DNA of 64,000 nt from the NCBI RefSeq assembly GCF_012689525.1, contig NZ_CP051514.1, positions 124,001 through 188,000 of the forward strand, read 5' to 3'. The DNA is from Paraburkholderia aromaticivorans. GTDB taxonomy: Bacteria; Pseudomonadota; Gammaproteobacteria; Burkholderiales; Burkholderiaceae. Within the stretch, counting starts at the first letter, position 1, and each line of letters begins with the position of its first letter. The notes under the pieces are model-generated. The model was not told where the DNA came from, did not search any database, and was given only the letters and a program-made list of their open reading frames with translations. The position numbers and the translations under genes were made by a program. Shown piece after piece: positions 63,286 to 64,000 of the stretch.

Positions 63286-64000
63286 GGCTTTGTCAAGTTG
63301 ACGGCTGTAGACAATTTTTTGGTTAAAGCGTAGTTATACTTATTAAATAACTTTATGAGATGCGGTAGTGACAGTCCACCCATGCCACGTGACGAAGCGT
63401 TCCTGGAGTACGGCACGATGACATGCCGCGTTCATCCGATGTCTGGGCAGCGCGAAGTGCTGCCGGATCGGGCCAAAGCATGAGAGAAACGCTTGCGTGC
63501 GACGCGCGTCGCGAAAGCCGCACATCTGGCGTTCGCGCCTGCGGGTCGGCTGGTGGCTGTTCTCGGCACGGTTGTTCACACGTGCAGCCGCCTTGACGAA
63601 AACGTGCTTCACATGAGCGAGCTCAGGAATGTCAGCCTTCGCCGCCGATAGCTGCGCAGCTGGTCGGTCAAGATCTTGCGCGGCACCGGGTTTGGACGCA
63701 GCACCCGCCGGAAGAAGCGATTTGCCGCGGCCTTATCGCGCCGCTTTTGCACCAGCACATCGAGCTCAGCACCGTGCTCGTCGACCGCTCGCCACAACAG
63801 ATACGGCTCGCCGCGCAGCGTCACGAACATCTCGTCCAGATGCCATATGCTGCCCGGCCTGGGCCGCGCCGCTTTGGCGCACCGGGCGAATCCAGCACCG
63901 AATTTGTCGCACCAGCGACGGATCGTTTCGTACGTGACCACCACGCCCCGCTCGAGCAACAACTCCTCGACGTCGCGCAGGCTCAGGCTAAACCGGAAAT
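63286..64000 (-). mobile_element. IS6-family insertion sequence, copy 2 (runs off the window)
   Basis: GGCTTTGTCAAGTTGACGG starts at 63286 and the sequence is nearly identical to copy 1 from then on, in the same orientation. The right end is outside the window. Copies 1 and 2 bracket about 9.6 kb holding the second efflux operon and LysR gene. Confidence 0.9.
63343..64000 (-). pseudogene. IS6-family transposase with frameshift (copy 2, partial)
   Basis: The minus-strand frame enters from beyond the window (SLRDVEELLLERGVVVTYETIRRWCDKFG) and covers the first two acidic motifs (WHLDEMFVTLRGE, ILTDQLRSY). It is then frameshifted at about 63648, where copy 1 has GCCGCCGG and this copy GCCGCCG. 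The remainder continues in another frame (VKHVFVKAAARVNNRAENSHQPTRRRERQM) to the end. The enzyme is therefore split and presumably dead. Confidence 0.88.

Overview
The window is high-GC betaproteobacterial chromosome, most probably Burkholderiaceae (Paraburkholderia, Caballeronia or Burkholderia type). The clues are the DUF3331, patatin/DUF3734 and DUF1656 proteins, Gram-negative trimeric porins of the 'SVTLYGxVDxGxxY' type, FAD-dependent glucose-dehydrogenase-like complexes resembling those known from Burkholderia, and system II cytochrome c maturation (CcsB). No rRNA, tRNA or CRISPR array is visible.

Layout. 1-3.2 kb: acetoacetate decarboxylase (5' end outside the window), 3-hydroxybutyrate dehydrogenase, a patatin-like hydrolase and a small HTH protein. 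4.5-6.6 kb: orphan MlaA and MlaC lipid-transport proteins. 6.9-8.1 kb: flavohaemoprotein Hmp. 8.4-15.5 kb (minus): a gluconate-2-dehydrogenase-type complex (subunit 3, GMC flavoprotein, triheme cytochrome c) with a Tat-exported beta-propeller lactonase, a porin and a DUF3331 protein. 16.3-20.5 kb (plus): cyanide-insensitive bd-type quinol oxidase CioAB, a 54-residue DUF2474 protein, a BON protein and a wrecked type II NADH dehydrogenase. 20.7-25.5 kb (plus): a FAD-glucose-dehydrogenase-type complex and porin. 25.6-30.8 kb: MarR regulator and an AaeX/AaeA/AaeB/NodT-like tripartite efflux operon. 31-36.3 kb: three small secreted low-complexity proteins, a diheme cytochrome c, an IS630 element with a DUF6429 passenger and an IS605-type element with TnpA and TnpB. 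36.6-45 kb (minus): CcsB, a secreted cupin, a second FAD-glucose-dehydrogenase-type complex and a porin. 45.8-49.6 kb (plus): a second gluconate-dehydrogenase-type complex. 50.4-51.3 kb: a TRIC/YicG membrane protein behind a tandem glycine riboswitch. 52-64 kb: an IS-rich region with decayed genes. Two directly repeated IS6-family copies flank a second efflux operon (NodT-AaeB-AaeX-AaeA) with a divergent LysR gene.

How it fits together. The central theme is periplasmic substrate oxidation. Four three-subunit FAD dehydrogenase/cytochrome c complexes could oxidise sugars or sugar acids outside the inner membrane, for example glucose to gluconolactone to gluconate (lactonase) to 2-ketogluconate. 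They would pass electrons to the quinone pool, which CioAB can drain. Porins next to the clusters may admit substrates. CcsB and the spare diheme cytochrome fit the same heavy investment in cytochrome c. Substrates are inferred from families and not proved by the sequence.

Mobile DNA has shaped the right third and the 31-35 kb interval: IS630 (one intact, one decayed), IS605 with TnpB, IS6-family copies (one intact, one frameshifted, remnants), and genes truncated at IS borders.
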